A stretch of DNA of 17,485 nt from contig USHB01000008.1 in NCBI GenBank assembly GCA_900554395.1, positions 1 through 17,485 of the forward strand, in the 5' to 3' direction. The notes under the pieces were generated by a model, which saw only the letters and a program-made list of their open reading frames with translations, did no database searches and had not been told where the DNA came from. Every line of letters begins with the position of its first letter. The stretch's first letter is position 1. The stretch comes from an uncultured Phascolarctobacterium sp. (GTDB lineage: Bacteria; Bacillota; Negativicutes; Acidaminococcales; Acidaminococcaceae). The translations under genes were made by a program, and so were the position numbers. Below are positions 1 to 6,537 of this stretch, piece by piece.

Positions 1-303
1 GGGCTTGATGTATATGCAGGTTATTTAAATACCGATACCGACTTGTACGGCCACGGCCGCAATACCAATTCTGCCCAGTTCGGCCTGCAGGGCAGCGTTA
101 AACTGCCTCTTGATTTTACCGTATGGACAAGAACGGCTATCGGCAGCAAAATCAAAGGTTATGAAATTGGCCTCAGCCGCCCGCTTTTGAGCAATGTCGA
201 TTTAAACCTTTCATACTACGACCATAAATATGACGAAGCGGCAATTCATGACACTGACGTACGCACCAAAGGCGTTAACGTTGGTGTAACCCTTAAATTT
301 TAA
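1..303 (+). CDS. C-terminal end of an outer-membrane beta-barrel (porin-like) protein, partial
   Basis: This frame is open from the first base of the window, so the gene begins upstream and only its last 100 codons are visible. The segment alternates polar and hydrophobic residues in short strands separated by Asp/Asn/Gly-rich turns (for example YAGYLNTDTDLYG and LNLSYYDHKYDE). It ends in VGVTLKF, with the C-terminal Phe typical of outer-membrane barrel proteins recognised by BamA. This pattern fits the barrel of a Negativicutes porin, many of which carry an N-terminal SLH domain, but that part lies outside the window. The role would be passive diffusion across, or anchoring of, the outer membrane. 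A TTG codon at 43 could be mistaken for a start; the reading frame clearly continues upstream of it. The family call is good, the exact porin type is not known. Confidence 0.75.
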   Translation, partial: GLDVYAGYLNTDTDLYGHGRNTNSAQFGLQGSVKLPLDFTVWTRTAIGSKIKGYEIGLSRPLLSNVDLNLSYYDHKYDEAAIHDTDVRTKGVNVGVTLKF

Positions 304-322
304 AAGCAGTATTAAGTGTCAG

Positions 323-359
323 AAGCGGCCATGGCTATCCATGCGCCGCTTTCGTTTTT
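323..359 (+). terminator. Intrinsic terminator after the porin-like gene
   Basis: A hairpin with arms AAGCGGC+CATGG (323-334) and CCATG+GCCGCTT (339-351) is interrupted by one unpaired C at 344. It has a CTAT loop and is followed by TTCGTTTTTA. It begins about 20 bases after the porin stop. The ribosome binding site of the next gene (361-366) starts immediately after the T-run, so no promoter fits between the terminator and uvrA. Confidence 0.75.
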
Positions 360-373
360 AAAGGAGACGCTAT

Positions 374-2851
374 ATGGTTGATAAAATTAAAATCCGCGGC
401 GCGCGCGTACACAACTTAAAAAATGTAAATGTCGATGTGCCGCTGAATAAAATTGTTGGCATCGCCGGTGTATCGGGCAGCGGCAAATCGTCGCTGGCAC
501 TGGGCGTTTTATATGCCGAAGGCTCCCGCCGTTATCTGGAAGCGCTCAGCACCTACACACGCCGCCGCATGACGCAGGCCGCCAAAGCACAGGTTGACGA
601 AGTATTGTATGTGCCTGCCGCCCTCGCCCTGCATCAGCGCCCCGGCGTGCCCGGCATACGAAGCACCTTCGGCACAGGCACGGAACTTTTAAACAGCCTG
701 CGCCTGATGTTCTCACGCCTTGCCAGCCACCGCTGCCCTAACGGTCATTATGTGCCGCCAACGCTTGCCGTTGCTGCCGAACAGCAGCTTACCTGCCCTG
801 AATGCGGCGCCAGATTCTGGCCGCCCGGAGCGGAAGAACTTGCCTTCAACAGCCAGGGAGCCTGCCGTACCTGCGATGGTACCGGCATGGTACGCACCGT
901 AGACCTTGCCACGCTCGTGCCAGATGAAAGCCTTACCATTGACGAAGGCGCCGTGGCCCCCTGGAATTCGCTGATGTGGTCGCTGATGACTGACGTCTGC
1001 CGCGCCATGGGCGTGCGCACCAACGTACCCTTTCGAGATTTAACGGAACGAGAAAAGGAAATTGTTTATCACGGCCCTGCCGAAAAGAAACATATTTTTT
1101 ATAAAGCAAAAAACAGCAACCAGGCCGGCGAACTTGATTTTACCTATTATAATGCGGTTTACACCGTAGAAAACGCACTTGCCAAAGTTAAGGACGAAAA
1201 AGGCATGAAGCGCGTGGAAAAATTTTTAAAGCAGGATATCTGCCCGGACTGCCATGGCTCGCGCCTGAGCGAAGCAGCACGCGCGCCAAAACTGCGCGGA
1301 ATAAATCTTGACGAAGTCTGCCGCATGACCTTGACGGAACTTATAAAATGGGTGGACGGCGTACCGGCAAGCCTGCCGGAAACCATGCGCCCGATGGCGA
1401 AAAGCATCTGCGAATCCTTCCAAACCGTTGCCAAAAGACTGATGGATTTAGGACTTGGCTACCTCACGCTTAACCGAGCCAGCAGCACCCTTTCCACCGG
1501 CGAAAGGCAGCGCATGCAGCTTGCACGCGCTGTGCGCAACCGCACCACCGGCGTTTTATATGTGCTGGATGAACCTTCAATAGGCCTGCACTCTTCCAAC
1601 ATTGTAGGGCTTAACGGCGTTATGCACGATTTAATCGCTGACGGCAATTCGATAATCCTTGTTGACCACGATACGCAGATTTTAAAAGAAGCCGACTGGC
1701 TGATTGAAATGGGGCCGGAAGCCGGAGCAGGCGGAGGCAATGTTATTGCTGAAGGCAGCCTTGCGGATATTGCAGTGAACAAAAATTCCAAAATCGGCCC
1801 ATTTTTATCCTCCGGTATTCAGCGCCATGTACGCCCGCAGACACCGGCAGAAGAAATGTTCGCGCAAGGGGTCATTCATCTTGAAACAGGCGCAATCCAT
1901 ACCGTAAAGCCGCTTAAAGTTGATATCCCCAAAGGCAGGCTCACCGTTGTAACCGGCGTCAGCGGCAGCGGCAAAACCACGCTGATACTGGAAAGCCTTG
2001 TACCAGGGCTTACCGCCGCCATCAACGAACAAAAACTGCCGGAACATGTGCTTGCGGCAAAAGCGGACGGCATAAAAAACGTAAAACTTATTGACGCCAC
2101 TCCGATAGGCATTAACGTCCGCTCCACTGTTGCCACTTATGCCAATGTGCATGACGAACTGCGTAAAATTTTTGCCCGCACGCCCGATGCTAAAAACTTC
2201 GGCTTTAAAGCCGGCGATTTTTCGTACAATACCGGCAAACTGCGCTGCCCAACCTGTGACGGCACCGGCGTTATTAACCTTGATGTACAGTTTTTGCCCG
2301 ATGTGCAGATTCCCTGCCCCGATTGCCGCGGCAGCCGCTATGGCAAAGATGCAGGCAAGGTAAAATATACAGCTGGTACAGGCGCAACATATTCCCTGCC
2401 CGACTTGATGGACATGGATATTACAACCGCCATTACAGCCTGTGCTGATTTAAAACTGGTGCGCCAGCGTTTGCAGGTTTTGCAGGATTTGGGTCTCGGC
2501 TATTTAACTTTGGGAGAAGAAACACCGAGCCTTTCCGGCGGCGAAGCGCAGCGCCTTAAACTTGCCAGTGAAATGGGCAGAACCCAAAGCGATGCCATCT
2601 TTATTTTTGATGAGCCTACAATCGGCCTGCATCCGCTTGATGTGCGCACGCTGCTTGGAGTATTCCAAACGCTTATTAACAGCGGCGCAACGGTTATTGT
2701 TATCGAACACGACCTTGACGTTATCAGAAACGCCGATTACATTATTGATATGGGACCGGGCGGCGGCACGGAAGGCGGCACTATTGTTGCCTGCGGCACA
2801 CCGCAGCAAATTAAAGCCGTACCCGCCAGCATCACCGGTAAATTCATATAA
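374..2851 (+). CDS. UvrA-like double ABC ATPase lacking the UvrB-binding domain (UvrA2-type)
   Basis: The 825-residue protein has both UvrA nucleotide-binding halves. The first has Walker A GVSGSGKS at 32-39, signature LSTGERQR at 373-380, Walker B LDEP at 398-401 and VDHD. The second has Walker A GVSGSGKT at 528-535, canonical LSGGEAQR at 720-727, FDEP at 745-748 and IEHD. Zinc-type cysteine pairs occur at CPECG (141) with CRTCDGTG (164), at CPDCHG (290), and at CPTCDGTG (625) with CPDCRGSRY (648). Canonical UvrA has about 940 residues. The roughly 100 residues missing here fall between CPNGH (121) and CPECG (141), exactly where UvrA1 carries its UvrB-binding domain. The first signature motif reads LSTGE rather than LSGGE. 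Known UvrA2 proteins lack this domain and are linked to damage tolerance or drug resistance; the function here is not shown. The start is supported by AAGGAG at 361-366. Transcription may come from read-through of the upstream terminator. Confidence 0.9.
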   Translation: MVDKIKIRGARVHNLKNVNVDVPLNKIVGIAGVSGSGKSSLALGVLYAEGSRRYLEALSTYTRRRMTQAAKAQVDEVLYVPAALALHQRPGVPGIRSTFGTGTELLNSLRLMFSRLASHRCPNGHYVPPTLAVAAEQQLTCPECGARFWPPGAEELAFNSQGACRTCDGTGMVRTVDLATLVPDESLTIDEGAVAPWNSLMWSLMTDVCRAMGVRTNVPFRDLTEREKEIVYHGPAEKKHIFYKAKNSNQAGELDFTYYNAVYTVENALAKVKDEKGMKRVEKFLKQDICPDCHGSRLSEAARAPKLRGINLDEVCRMTLTELIKWVDGVPASLPETMRPMAKSICESFQTVAKRLMDLGLGYLTLNRASSTLSTGERQRMQLARAVRNRTTGVLYVLDEPSIGLHSSNIVGLNGVMHDLIADGNSIILVDHDTQILKEADWLIEMGPEAGAGGGNVIAEGSLADIAVNKNSKIGPFLSSGIQRHVRPQTPAEEMFAQGVIHLETGAIHTVKPLKVDIPKGRLTVVTGVSGSGKTTLILESLVPGLTAAINEQKLPEHVLAAKADGIKNVKLIDATPIGINVRSTVATYANVHDELRKIFARTPDAKNFGFKAGDFSYNTGKLRCPTCDGTGVINLDVQFLPDVQIPCPDCRGSRYGKDAGKVKYTAGTGATYSLPDLMDMDITTAITACADLKLVRQRLQVLQDLGLGYLTLGEETPSLSGGEAQRLKLASEMGRTQSDAIFIFDEPTIGLHPLDVRTLLGVFQTLINSGATVIVIEHDLDVIRNADYIIDMGPGGGTEGGTIVACGTPQQIKAVPASITGKFI

Positions 2852-2893
2852 AAAACCTGCTGCACAGGCTTTAAACCCTGGCAGCAGGTTTTT
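2851..2893. terminator. Bidirectional terminator between uvrA-like gene and acyl-CoA ligase
   Basis: Perfect 13-bp arms AAAAACCTGCTGC (2851-2863) and GCAGCAGGTTTTT (2881-2893) flank a 17-base loop. The A-run on one side and T-run on the other give a U-tract in both directions. It serves the rightward uvrA-like gene, whose stop codon it abuts, and the leftward ligase gene, which ends at 2897. Confidence 0.85.
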
Positions 2894-2896
2894 ATT

Positions 2897-4111
2897 TTAC
2901 AGCAGTTTTTGTAATTTTTTGCGGTCTGTTTTGCCGCTTTCGTTTTTCGGCAGATCTTCCATAAAAATTATGTGTTTGGGCAGTTCATGTTCTGTCAGTT
3001 TGCCGTGCAGTTTTTGTAAAATGCTTGTTTTGGTAAGACCTTTGCCAACTATAAACGCTGCCAGAGCATCTCCTTCCGTACTGTAAACTGGCAATACCGC
3101 CGCATCTTCCACGCCATCACAATCAAGCAGCGCGCCGGTAACTTTTAAGCCGGATATTTTCAGCCCGTTAATATTATACATATCATCACGCCTGCCCAAA
3201 AAATGCAGCATGCCGTTACCGTCAACACTGCCACAGTCGCCAAGCGTGCAGGGACGAGGCTTGCCGATAACATGGTATGGCGTATCAATATAAATTTCGC
3301 CGTTTTTTACGCTTACACCTACACCGTTAAAAGGCCTGCCTATCAAAGTGCGGTCATCAGTCATTTCACTGCCCGTAATATAAGTAATGTAGTTTACTTC
3401 GCTTGCGCCATAATACAAAGTCATTTCCGCATTGGGCATAATACGTTTTACCGCCGCCATATCCCTGCGATCAAACCCCTGCGAACCGGCAATTATATTT
3501 TTTACGCAGGGCATGGCTGCTTTGGCGCTGCGTGCAAGCAAGCGCAGTTTTGTTGGTATTAAATACACCACATCACAGTTATTTTGCATAATCATTTCCT
3601 GCCATAAGCGGGGACGGAACTTATCAGCAGCCGCCACACACGCCCCGGCATGAAAAGCGCCCATATACAAATTAAGGTTGCCGGTAAAAGCCAGGCTGCC
3701 CTGCGCAAACATGCAGCTATCTTCCGTTATGCCAAACACGCGGTTCTGCTCATCAAAAAAGCCTGCCCAGCTTGCGTATGTGCGGAACAATACTTTTGCT
3801 GCTCCGGTCGTGCCGCTTGTCATTACGCCCATGCACGCTTCCGGAGGTGCGGATATACCGCTAAGGCTGCCGGTATCTGCCTGCTGAGGCGCAAGCACAG
3901 GAACGAGTTTTGTTCCGCTTAACGCTATAAATTCAATAAGCTGCTCTGCAACCGTAAGTTTTTTTATAAAGCAGATGCCGAACTGTCCTGCGCTTTCCTG
4001 CCTGCGCCGGAGTGCCAGTTCAGCCAAATCGCCGTAAGTATAAATACGTTCTTCTGTTATTAAAGCCGCCTTATGGGGCGGCTTGTTTTGCAGCATCTGC
4101 AAGTAATCCAT
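2897..4111 (-). CDS. Short AMP-forming acyl-CoA ligase (YhfT-like), last gene of the bioY operon
   Basis: This protein probably activates a carboxylic acid with ATP and CoA through an acyl-adenylate. The adenylation motifs appear in order: A3 MTSGTTGAAK (97-106), A5 YYGASE (233-238), A7 GDCG (291-294), A8 GRRDDMYNINGLKI (306-319) and the C-terminal catalytic lysine in NESGKTDR (K394). It has 404 residues against about 500-560 in typical ligases, and A3 lies unusually near the N-terminus, so the shortening is in the N-terminal domain; the catalytic set is intact. I chose ATG at 4111 over the in-frame TTG at 4126. The ATG has GAGAG about 8 bases upstream, and the preceding thiolase stop (TAA) is separated from it by one base (TAATATG), which suggests translational coupling. 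Known context: B. subtilis yhfT, a fatty-acid-CoA ligase homologue, sits beside yhfS (thiolase) and yhfU (bioY). The substrate is unknown; a dicarboxylic acid such as pimelate or glutarate is inference from the biotin context. Confidence 0.85.
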   Translation of the reverse strand: MDYLQMLQNKPPHKAALITEERIYTYGDLAELALRRRQESAGQFGICFIKKLTVAEQLIEFIALSGTKLVPVLAPQQADTGSLSGISAPPEACMGVMTSGTTGAAKVLFRTYASWAGFFDEQNRVFGITEDSCMFAQGSLAFTGNLNLYMGAFHAGACVAAADKFRPRLWQEMIMQNNCDVVYLIPTKLRLLARSAKAAMPCVKNIIAGSQGFDRRDMAAVKRIMPNAEMTLYYGASEVNYITYITGSEMTDDRTLIGRPFNGVGVSVKNGEIYIDTPYHVIGKPRPCTLGDCGSVDGNGMLHFLGRRDDMYNINGLKISGLKVTGALLDCDGVEDAAVLPVYSTEGDALAAFIVGKGLTKTSILQKLHGKLTEHELPKHIIFMEDLPKNESGKTDRKKLQKLL

Positions 4112-4112
4112 A

Positions 4113-5243
4113 TTAACATCTCTCAATCAAAAGCGCTGTTCCCACGCCGCCTGCTGCCGCAACGGCTGCAACGCCGTACCTGCCGCTGCGCTTTTGCAGC
4201 GATTTTAAAAGGTGCAGCAAAATAATTGCGCCCGATGCGCCGTAAGGATGCCCGTAAGCCAACGCTCCGCCAAAAATATTGTAGCCGTCGCCATGCCCCG
4301 GAAAGGCACGGCTGAACAGCACATCAATAACGGCAAAAGCCTCATTAAGTTCAAAACAATCTATTTCTTCATGCCTAAGCCCTGCTTTTTGCAGCAGCGC
4401 CTGCACCGCCAGCACCGCACTTTTGGGGCTTACCAAAGGGTCTCCCCCAACAACCGCTCCGCAGCGGATTTTTGCCTGCGGCACAAGGCTGTGCGCTGCG
4501 GCATATTCTTCACTTGCTAAAAGCACAAAAGCCGCTCCGTCATTGGTCAGGCAGGCATTGGCGGCATTAGTAAAACTTCCGCCTGCAATCACGCAGGGCA
4601 GCCTGTCCAAAAGCCTCTGGCTCATTTTGGGGCGTATGCCTTCATCGCGCACGGCGCCAAAACAGGGAACTATTATATCCTGCAAAACGCCTTCTGCCGC
4701 TGCCTGTGCCGCAAGTTTGTGGCTGCGCAGAACCCATGGGTCGCTTTCAGCCCGGCTGATATTTTCACGCTGCGCCGTAAGTTCGGCGCCTTCAAGCATA
4801 ACCGTCTCGCGGTGAATGCCGGGCATGAATTTTGCCACGCTATACGTTTCTTCGCCTTTATAATCCGGATGGTTAGCGTTATAACCGCGCCGCGGCTGCG
4901 TACTGGTACTTTCAAACCCGCCGGCAATAATTACGTCCACTTCCCCGGCTTCAATTTTCGCCGCCGCCATCGCCACGGCTTCCAAAGCGCTGCCGCACTG
5001 CACATCTATGCTTACGGCAGGTATTGTTTCAGCAAGCCCGGCTTCCAAAGCCGCAAGGCGCGCAATATTGCCGCCTGCGCCCACGCCGTTGCCGGCAATA
5101 ATCTGCTGCGGCAGCACCTTATATTTTTTTACAATTTCCTGCAGCACAGCCGCGCCCAAAAGTTCTGCCGGCACATGTTTATACACGCCGCCCGTCAGCC
5201 CTATATAAGTGCGCAGCCCGCCAATAAGGCAAACCCTGTCCAT
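4113..5243 (-). CDS. Thiolase family protein (YhfS-like) missing the second catalytic cysteine
   Basis: This 376-residue thiolase-fold protein would make or break a 3-ketoacyl-CoA. Visible motifs are the nucleophile loop VQCGSALEA (C83), TNDGAA (233-238), ELNEAFA (N300) and GGALAYGHPYGASGA (H332). The C-terminal motif that normally reads C-x-GGG-x-G reads AAAGGVG (362-368), so the Cys that acts as acid/base in biosynthetic thiolases is Ala362. The only cysteine nearby is the last residue. The frame opens at 5303, but ATG 5243 is preferred. It aligns with the conserved thiolase N-terminus (MDRVCLIGGLRT) and overlaps the bioY stop as TGATG, a coupling arrangement with no strong ribosome binding site of its own. 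It lies between bioY and the ligase, as in the B. subtilis yhfSTU set. It could be a condensing enzyme with altered chemistry, a degradative thiolase or a non-catalytic homologue. Confidence 0.87.
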   Translation of the reverse strand: MDRVCLIGGLRTYIGLTGGVYKHVPAELLGAAVLQEIVKKYKVLPQQIIAGNGVGAGGNIARLAALEAGLAETIPAVSIDVQCGSALEAVAMAAAKIEAGEVDVIIAGGFESTSTQPRRGYNANHPDYKGEETYSVAKFMPGIHRETVMLEGAELTAQRENISRAESDPWVLRSHKLAAQAAAEGVLQDIIVPCFGAVRDEGIRPKMSQRLLDRLPCVIAGGSFTNAANACLTNDGAAFVLLASEEYAAAHSLVPQAKIRCGAVVGGDPLVSPKSAVLAVQALLQKAGLRHEEIDCFELNEAFAVIDVLFSRAFPGHGDGYNIFGGALAYGHPYGASGAIILLHLLKSLQKRSGRYGVAAVAAAGGVGTALLIERC

Positions 5244-5791
5244 CAGCGTCCGCCGCCAATCGCACGCTGCACCGGCGCGGTAATGTATGCCGCAGCCAGG
5301 CACTTAACAATATCCATCGGTATAAAAGGCAATGCGCCGGTAATAACTGCTTTTTCCCAGCCGATGCCGGTTAACAGGTTAAGCTGTGCCACACCGAACA
5401 AATAAATTACCGGTATGCCTACAACAACGCCCAAAAAGCCGCAGCGTTTAAAACTGTAATTGCTGCCGCGCAGCCAGCTTATTAAAAGAGCCGCTATCAT
5501 AAAGCCAAAAATATAACCGCCTGTAGGGCCAAATAATTTGCCCGGCCCGCTGGCGCCGCCGGTAAATACAGGCAGCCCTGCAAGCCCCATTAAAAGGTAA
5601 GCGCTCATTGCTATAAGCACCTGCCGCGACGTAAGCAAAAATGCCAAAAGGTTTACAAACACAGTTTGCAGAGATATTGGCGATAATGAAAACGGCAGCG
5701 GTATGATAACATACGCCGAAACGCAGTTCATAGCCATCAAAAGCGCCATTTTTACCATCTCGCGCGTGCCGTCCGGTTTAACCTGTGCCAT
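5243..5791 (-). CDS. bioY: BioY biotin transporter (S component of an ECF transporter)
   Basis: BioY binds and imports biotin across the cytoplasmic membrane, usually with the shared ECF energy-coupling module (EcfA1, EcfA2, EcfT), which is not in this window. The 182 residues form about six hydrophobic segments and carry the family's conserved blocks: LQTVFVNLLAFL (41-52), GLPVFTGGASGPGKLFGPTGGY (72-93, the most diagnostic part) and PFIPMDIVK (155-163). The length matches BioY (about 180-200 residues). Start ATG 5791 follows the upstream stop by one base (TAATATG) and has AAAGGGG (minus strand, 5802-5808) inside the end of the preceding gene. Its stop overlaps the thiolase start. A predicted BirA operator at the head of the operon implies induction when biotin is scarce. 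Confidence 0.95.
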   Translation of the reverse strand: MAQVKPDGTREMVKMALLMAMNCVSAYVIIPLPFSLSPISLQTVFVNLLAFLLTSRQVLIAMSAYLLMGLAGLPVFTGGASGPGKLFGPTGGYIFGFMIAALLISWLRGSNYSFKRCGFLGVVVGIPVIYLFGVAQLNLLTGIGWEKAVITGALPFIPMDIVKCLAAAYITAPVQRAIGGGR

Positions 5792-5792
5792 A

Positions 5793-6326
5793 TTACCGCC
5801 CCTTTACCGCAATGCTGAACAGTTCGCGCCCGCCGCAGTAACCGTCAAGCGCTTCGCCGTTTTTATAAACGTCAATGGTTTCGCCGCCAAACGCCGGCAT
5901 TTTAAATTTTACATCCCAGTTCAGCGGCAGCGGCTTGTTAAGCGCGCGCCACAAATGCTCAATCATGCACAAACCCGGCACAACGGGGTTATCGCCGCGG
6001 TGAATAGAATTGGTATCATTTACAGCATCAAGATAAGCGTTAATTTCATCCTTATCAATTACAAAGCTCAAAAGTTTTTCGCCCTGCGGCACAACTTCCG
6101 GCATTTCACCGGCACGTACCAGCGGGCGCAAAAGCGTAACCGTTAAAGATGCAGCGCCTTCTTTATATGCTTCAATAACGCCCATGCGCGGCGGCGCCAT
6201 TTTTATGGGACGTGTTGCATAACCTGCGTTATCCAGATTTTCAATTTTCAAAGCTGCCTTTGCCATCACGCAGCCATCGTAAGTAGGGCCGTTAAAATCG
6301 GCTAAAGCCCCGATAAGTTTTAACAT
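5793..6326 (-). CDS. MaoC-like hot-dog (dehydratase/hydratase-type) protein, first gene of the bioY operon
   Basis: The protein has 177 residues. The C-terminal half (about 85-175) resembles a MaoC-type hot-dog domain. It has the hydratase signature NDTNSIHRGDNPVVPGL at 103-119, with the catalytic-type D104 and H109 in the D-x-N-x-I-H pattern and the following PVVPG turn. Family members hydrate trans-2-enoyl thioesters or dehydrate 3-hydroxyacyl thioesters. The first 80 residues are less recognisable and could form a degenerate second hot-dog half. It is the first gene after a consensus promoter with a BirA-like operator and lies one base from bioY, so it should be expressed together with the transporter. 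A weak AAAGG sits about 12 bases upstream of the ATG. The substrate is unknown; a 3-hydroxyacyl-CoA made downstream of the thiolase in the same operon is the natural guess. Confidence 0.7.
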   Translation of the reverse strand: MLKLIGALADFNGPTYDGCVMAKAALKIENLDNAGYATRPIKMAPPRMGVIEAYKEGAASLTVTLLRPLVRAGEMPEVVPQGEKLLSFVIDKDEINAYLDAVNDTNSIHRGDNPVVPGLCMIEHLWRALNKPLPLNWDVKFKMPAFGGETIDVYKNGEALDGYCGGRELFSIAVKGR

Positions 6327-6351
6327 AATTCATCACAACCTTTACGGTTTA

Positions 6352-6380
6352 ATTATAAGTATTGCCGTTTTCATTGTCAA
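6352..6380 (-). promoter_or_regulatory. Consensus sigma-A promoter of the MaoC-bioY-thiolase-ligase operon
   Basis: On the minus strand a perfect -35 TTGACA (6380-6375), a 17-bp spacer and a perfect -10 TATAAT (6357-6352) are read directly. Transcription would start near 6345, about 20 bases before the first start codon. Such a strong promoter normally needs a repressor, in keeping with the overlapping operator. Confidence 0.9.
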
Positions 6381-6405
6381 CTTTTTATAACGCTCTGGTT
6401 AACAT
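6374..6405. promoter_or_regulatory. Candidate BirA (biotin repressor) operator
   Basis: The inverted repeat has 9-bp arms TTGTCAACT (6374-6382) and GGTTAACAT (6397-6405) separated by 14 bp. The published BirA box is TTGTAAACC, 14-16 bp, GGTTTACAA, so both arms and the spacing fit with a few substitutions. It overlaps the -35 element of the leftward promoter, a position suited to repression. The operon contains the biotin transporter gene bioY, a standard BirA target. Confidence 0.8.
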
Positions 6406-6461
6406 TATTTTGTCAGACTTTTGCGAATTTATGCAATCAGCAGTTTTTTACATTTTTTTGC

Positions 6462-6489
6462 TTGTAAATGTTTTACAAACTGCTATAAT
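6462..6489 (+). promoter_or_regulatory. MATE gene promoter overlapped by a 17-bp palindrome
   Basis: The -10 TATAAT is at 6484-6489; the best -35 is TTGTAA at 6462-6467 with a 16-bp spacer. The -35 is embedded in a palindrome with perfect 7-bp arms TTGTAAA (6462-6468) and TTTACAA (6472-6478) around TGT. This is a likely repressor site for the efflux pump; the regulator is not identified. AAGGAG at 6525-6530 is the ribosome binding site of the gene. Confidence 0.65.
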
Positions 6490-6537
6490 AATAGATATTT
6501 TTTTACAGCAATTTGTTTTATATAAAGGAGTTTATTA

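Noticed and set aside
2562..3086. A 174-codon rightward frame spanning the uvrA-like 3' end and the ligase 3' end
   Set aside because: It crosses a strong bidirectional terminator and shows no domain or credible start.
4112..4126. TTG start at 4126 for the ligase, giving five extra residues
   Set aside because: There is no ribosome binding site upstream, whereas ATG 4111 has GAGAG at proper distance and follows the thiolase stop by one base.
5244..5303. Upstream start at 5303 for the thiolase
   Set aside because: The extra 20 residues lie inside the bioY coding region and do not resemble a thiolase N-terminus; the overlapping TGATG favours 5243.
4719..5405. A 228-codon rightward open frame across the thiolase and bioY genes
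   Set aside because: It overlaps two well-supported genes on the other strand and its composition (many Ala, Arg, His, Phe) is typical of an antisense shadow.
6462..6478. MATE palindrome as a BirA box or Rex site
   Set aside because: A BirA box needs about 14-16 bp between arms, here only three. Rex sites are 18 bp with a four-base centre and different arms (TTGTGAA or TTGTTAA). The regulator is left unnamed.
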